Shown here: positions 30,923 to 33,556 of the stretch, piece by piece
How positions within the stretch are numbered: the stretch's first letter is position 1
How the letters are laid out: the number at the start of each line of letters is the position of its first letter
From: JBBTTS01 sp038064135
GTDB taxonomy: Bacteria; Patescibacteriota; Saccharimonadia; Saccharimonadales; OMJO01
Length of the DNA stretch: 33,556 nucleotides
NCBI GenBank assembly: GCA_038064135.1
Contig: JBBTTS010000058.1
Coordinates: 1 to 33,556, forward strand
Reading direction: 5' to 3'
The notes under the pieces: model-generated
What the model was told of the DNA's origin: nothing
Seen by the model: only the letters and a program-made list of their open reading frames with translations
Databases searched by the model: none
Position numbers and translations under genes: made by a program

Positions 30923-32047
30923 ATGACTGAAAAATTAGATCCATCACCAGAAGTGCATTATTTAGAGACCGGTCCATTGCCAGAAAACGGTAGCCCTGAT
31001 CCGGTTTTGCAAGAAATTGCCGCCATAAATACTACATTGAAAAATTTAGCAGACTCACCAACAGATTCTAATGCATCAGACCCAACCTTAATTGTTGATA
31101 TCCAAGACACCCCAGAATCACCTATTTATAAAAGTAGGCGCCGAATGGACCCTATTCCCATAGGTAGGGGAGATAGTATTGCTTTAGCAGAAGCGGTCAG
31201 GGTAAGCTCTTCAGCTACTTTAGATACCATTGACGAGTTGCCACTTACGGAAAGAGTAGAATTTTTATCAGATCTGGCATATAGGTTATATCAACAGGGT
31301 AACATTGAAGAAGTTGCACTGGTGGTATATGACGCAATAAATGCGATTCATGAATTAGAAAATAACTCGCTATTTTCGTTTGTCGATATAGTAAAACTCC
31401 AATCAAAAGAATTAAATTTATTAACTGTGCTGGCCTTTACTCAGCACAGCCAAATCATCCAAAGTGTTAAACCCACAGACCAAAGAAATTTAGAAGAAAA
31501 AGAAGTAGTTGATAAATCTAATAAATTACTCGAGTCTAGGCTCAAAGCTATAAGTCAATCAGGTACAGATTTGCTTGATAAAATGTCCGAAAAATTTAGT
31601 GTTTTAGAAGCAATTAGTCACCCCAGCGAACAAGAATTAGAACAAAAAAAATTACTTGTAGGATTAATATTTGAGAATTTGTATGTAAATTATTTAAGAT
31701 TGGATTCGTACGAAGAGGACGAACTAGTGTTAGGGACAACCGACTTCGAAGACAGAAGCTTAGGGGTAAATACACAGACTCAAAATAATAATTATGATGT
31801 GCTTGTTTTAAGACTCAATGGTCGCACTAAACAAATGATCCAGTGCAAAGCAGGACAAAACGACACAAATTATAGCCATCCGATTGTAAAAGTAAGGGGT
31901 GAAACTTTTATAAGATTTTTAAATTCGTATCAAAATTACCTAAGAGACCTAAAACTAATTACTGGTAATGGCGTTGGGGTAGGTGGTGATGGCCAAATGA
32001 AACTCGCTCGCAGAAGTTTAGACGAGCTATTTAACAACTATCGATAA
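30923..32047 (+). CDS. Unknown 374-residue protein with a nuclease-like D...QxK motif
   Basis: The first 75 residues are polar and probably disordered; 85-250 is helical (LTERVEFLSDLAYRLYQQGN resembles a TPR-like or helical-bundle segment); the C-terminal part has NNYDVLVLRLNGRTKQMIQC followed by KAG. A beta-hairpin with D and then QCK is reminiscent of the PD-(D/E)XK nuclease core as in Mrr-like enzymes, where Q can replace the acidic residue. This match is by eye and unproven. No membrane segment. The leader is A-rich without Shine-Dalgarno bases. Convergent with the arginase gene. Confidence 0.7.
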   Translation: MTEKLDPSPEVHYLETGPLPENGSPDPVLQEIAAINTTLKNLADSPTDSNASDPTLIVDIQDTPESPIYKSRRRMDPIPIGRGDSIALAEAVRVSSSATLDTIDELPLTERVEFLSDLAYRLYQQGNIEEVALVVYDAINAIHELENNSLFSFVDIVKLQSKELNLLTVLAFTQHSQIIQSVKPTDQRNLEEKEVVDKSNKLLESRLKAISQSGTDLLDKMSEKFSVLEAISHPSEQELEQKKLLVGLIFENLYVNYLRLDSYEEDELVLGTTDFEDRSLGVNTQTQNNNYDVLVLRLNGRTKQMIQCKAGQNDTNYSHPIVKVRGETFIRFLNSYQNYLRDLKLITGNGVGVGGDGQMKLARRSLDELFNNYR

Positions 32048-32054
32048 TTAGATT

Positions 32055-33002
32055 TTATAATTTATTCTGGCTTAGGTAATTGGTGTACCAGCTGTAGTTG
32101 TGGCCCAAGAATTTGGCGATAAGTTCTATTCCTAGCTCGGCAGTTTTGCGGCCGTCATCTTGCAGCGGATTATACTCGACTACGTCGATGCCAACTACAT
32201 TACAGGTTTTACCGACGTATTCGGCGATAGCCACTACCTCGCGGTAAGTTAAACCACCACGGTTCGGCATGCCCGCCCCTGGGGCGTAGGTTTCATCTAT
32301 ACAATCCAGATCTAGACTAACCCAAACGTTTTGCACTTTTTTACAAAGATCTTCGATGTGACGAAGCAGGGGAGCCATTCCAACCGAAAGAAGGTCAAGC
32401 ATTGTAAAAGCGGTCAAGTTTTCGCGGGCAATAAATTCGACCTCGGCTTGGTCGAGGTCGCAGCCGCCGATGTGTAGCAGGTGGTCTTTTTGTAGTTTTA
32501 TGCCATGGCTGTGGACGTTAATAAGCTGTTCGGATCCAAAACCCAATAAGCTTGCCAGATGCATGCCATGAATATTGCCAGTCATTGTAGTTTGGGGAGT
32601 ATTCATGTCGCCGTGGGCATCGAGGTAAACCATACCCAAATTTCCATTTAAACCGGCACTGGCACCCGAAAAAGCTCCAAGGTTTATGGAATGATCACCA
32701 CCAATAACAATTACTTTTTTGCCTGCACTAATACCGTCATGAACTAGACGTGCAATATCTTCGTTAACGCGCACAATTTCGCTGATGTAGCGTAAGTGAG
32801 GGTCGCCTGGGTCTAATTTGTCGCGATGCATAACGCTTACATCGCCTGAATCTTCTACCGAAAAGCCACTTGCATTAAGTTTTTCGATGATTTTTTGATA
32901 TCGAAAGGCATCGGGGGCAACGTCAACCCCAAGATTTTGTGCGCCCAAGTCGAGAGGTGCGCCAATTAGCATGGTAGGCACGGCGTCATTTTGCATTAGC
33001 AT
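32055..33002 (-). CDS. Arginase-family ureohydrolase, probably arginase
   Basis: A 315-residue Mn-dependent enzyme that splits L-arginine to ornithine and urea. Metal and active-site motifs are all present: GGDHS (H104), DAHGDMNTP (D128, H130, D132), GNIHGMHLA, SLDLDCID (D231, D233) and DVVEYNP. The NTP after DAHGD and the GNIHGM segment favour arginase over agmatinase or formiminoglutamase. In a reduced, arginine-scavenging symbiont it could feed nitrogen or polyamine metabolism or deplete host arginine (inference). The start is the ATG at 33002; the ATG two codons on is also possible. Upstream -10 candidates are weak. Confidence 0.9.
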   Translation of the reverse strand: MLMQNDAVPTMLIGAPLDLGAQNLGVDVAPDAFRYQKIIEKLNASGFSVEDSGDVSVMHRDKLDPGDPHLRYISEIVRVNEDIARLVHDGISAGKKVIVIGGDHSINLGAFSGASAGLNGNLGMVYLDAHGDMNTPQTTMTGNIHGMHLASLLGFGSEQLINVHSHGIKLQKDHLLHIGGCDLDQAEVEFIARENLTAFTMLDLLSVGMAPLLRHIEDLCKKVQNVWVSLDLDCIDETYAPGAGMPNRGGLTYREVVAIAEYVGKTCNVVGIDVVEYNPLQDDGRKTAELGIELIAKFLGHNYSWYTNYLSQNKL

Positions 33003-33285
33003 AAGTTTATCATGCTTATAGTGAGTGAATTAATCCCGTAATACATAACGTAAAAGATAATTATCAACTAGACTCTAGAACAAAAGTATTGCAAAATTAT
33101 AAAAAAAGCGTTTAATAACAATCAGCTTTTTAGTTAACGTGGTTGTGAGCTCTTTGGCACTTTTAGCTGAATCGAGCCGACAATAATAACTCTAAAAGCA
33201 CCTTAACAGTATAGATTGCAATCGGTTTTTGGTTGAGTAACATATCTCTAAAATAGTTGGAGTTAACTTACTCAGTCAAAAGCTG
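33003..33285. other. AT-rich intergenic stretch
   Basis: About 280 bases without a credible gene, separating the arginase start from the GC-rich structured region. No clear promoter or repeat was found. Confidence 0.5.
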
Positions 33286-33317
33286 AAAAATAGATCCCAC
33301 GGAACCTCCTTCCGGGA
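33286..33317 (-). terminator. Terminator-like hairpin on the minus strand
   Basis: Stem TCCC.GGAA/TTCC..GGGA (33295-33317, two-base bulge), then TCTATTTTT reading the minus strand. It would end a transcript entering from the right edge. Confidence 0.45.
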
Positions 33318-33556
33318 CCGGGCGCAACGAAGTGCAATATTAAGGCTTTGTGCTACCCAAGAGCGGTAGTTAGTCCGGAACTTCGCTGGTCTAATTTTTG
33401 ACCACAAATGCTGCGGACTCTCCCCGTCCCAGCCCAGCCTGTCCCCCAAAGGATAGGACCACCAGCAATTCGCGGGCGAGCGGCCAATGGCCGGGAGTGG
33501 GATGCGCCAATGGTGCTTAAGAACTCTCTATCGAGAGTACCCTCCCGGTCATTTGG
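33318..33556 (-). ncRNA. GC-rich hairpin-rich region, probable 3' part of a structured RNA
   Basis: Much richer in G+C than the flanking 280 bases and full of stems: CTACC/GGTAG, a two-tier stem GTCCG...CGGAC (33373-33418) enclosing TGGTC/GACCA, GGCC/GGCC, CCGGGAG/CTCCCGG and ACTCTC/GAGAGT (33523-33538). No reading frame is present. Strand is inferred from the terminator at its left end. Motifs of RNase P, tmRNA, SRP and 5S RNA were looked for and not found. The element continues beyond the window. Confidence 0.4.

Noticed and set aside
33286..33320. Resemblance of GGTCCCGGAAGG to the SRP RNA core
   Set aside because: The required AGCAG on the opposite side of the SRP loop is absent; the segment folds as a simple terminator stem.

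Overview
The window looks like a chromosome segment from a Patescibacteria/CPR organism, most likely Saccharibacteria (TM7). The reasons are small, tightly packed, moderately AT-rich genes, a CPR-style type IV secretion (T4SS) cluster (PrgI, a split VirB4, a very long TrbL/VirB6-like protein and a row of small T4SS pilins), many lineage-specific surface proteins, and housekeeping genes scattered singly. This assignment is inferred from gene content and was not tested by a search.

Layout. (1) 1-12085 is the secretion/conjugation-like locus. A minus-strand operon runs TrbL/VirB6-like, PrgI, TraC-like N-terminal half of VirB4, VirB4 ATPase half, then a large unknown membrane protein that leaves the window at base 1. 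Diverging from it, a plus-strand run of six short two-helix pilin-like proteins (9469-12034) ends at a bidirectional terminator shared with hsp20. (2) 12102-14445 holds hsp20, comF, tRNA-Ser(TGA), an HNH endonuclease gene whose end overlaps that tRNA, a tRNA 3'-end remnant and tRNA-Ser(GCT). (3) 14522-18685 is a cell-surface block: a PH-like membrane protein, a large right-handed beta-helix protein, a ferric-reductase-like membrane protein and a DUF11 protein ending in an LADTG-like sorting signal. (4) 18686-19946 is gene-poor: tRNA-Arg(GCG) flanked by tRNA 3' and 5' fragments, chains of tight hairpins, a truncated gene, a possible tiny membrane protein and tRNA-Ser(CGA). (5) 19947-27104 holds a four-helix membrane protein, a HIT hydrolase, a 59-residue membrane protein, an XRE-HAD fusion, valS, a parS-like site, two overlapping small genes and tsaD. 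(6) 27258-33002 holds an unknown coiled/TM protein, a roughly 470-nt candidate structured RNA with its own promoter and terminator, a MurE-like ligase, two divergent unknown genes and an arginase. (7) 33003-33556 has no gene; its last 260 bases are GC-rich and hairpin-rich, probably a minus-strand RNA entering from the right.

Expression pattern. Internal operon genes tend to have Shine-Dalgarno sequences, whereas many first genes have a -10 box only 6-9 bases before the ATG (14522, 21211, 21621, 21857, 25558, tsaD, 30879), which points to leaderless mRNAs. This was used to choose several starts.

Most worth a second look: the tRNA 3'-end duplications about 186 bases downstream of two different intact tRNAs, with tight-hairpin chains between and an HNH gene next door; the well-bounded unidentified RNA at 28724-29193; the six-pilin array beside a split VirB4; the XRE-HAD fusion with an altered catalytic motif; and the parS-like site.
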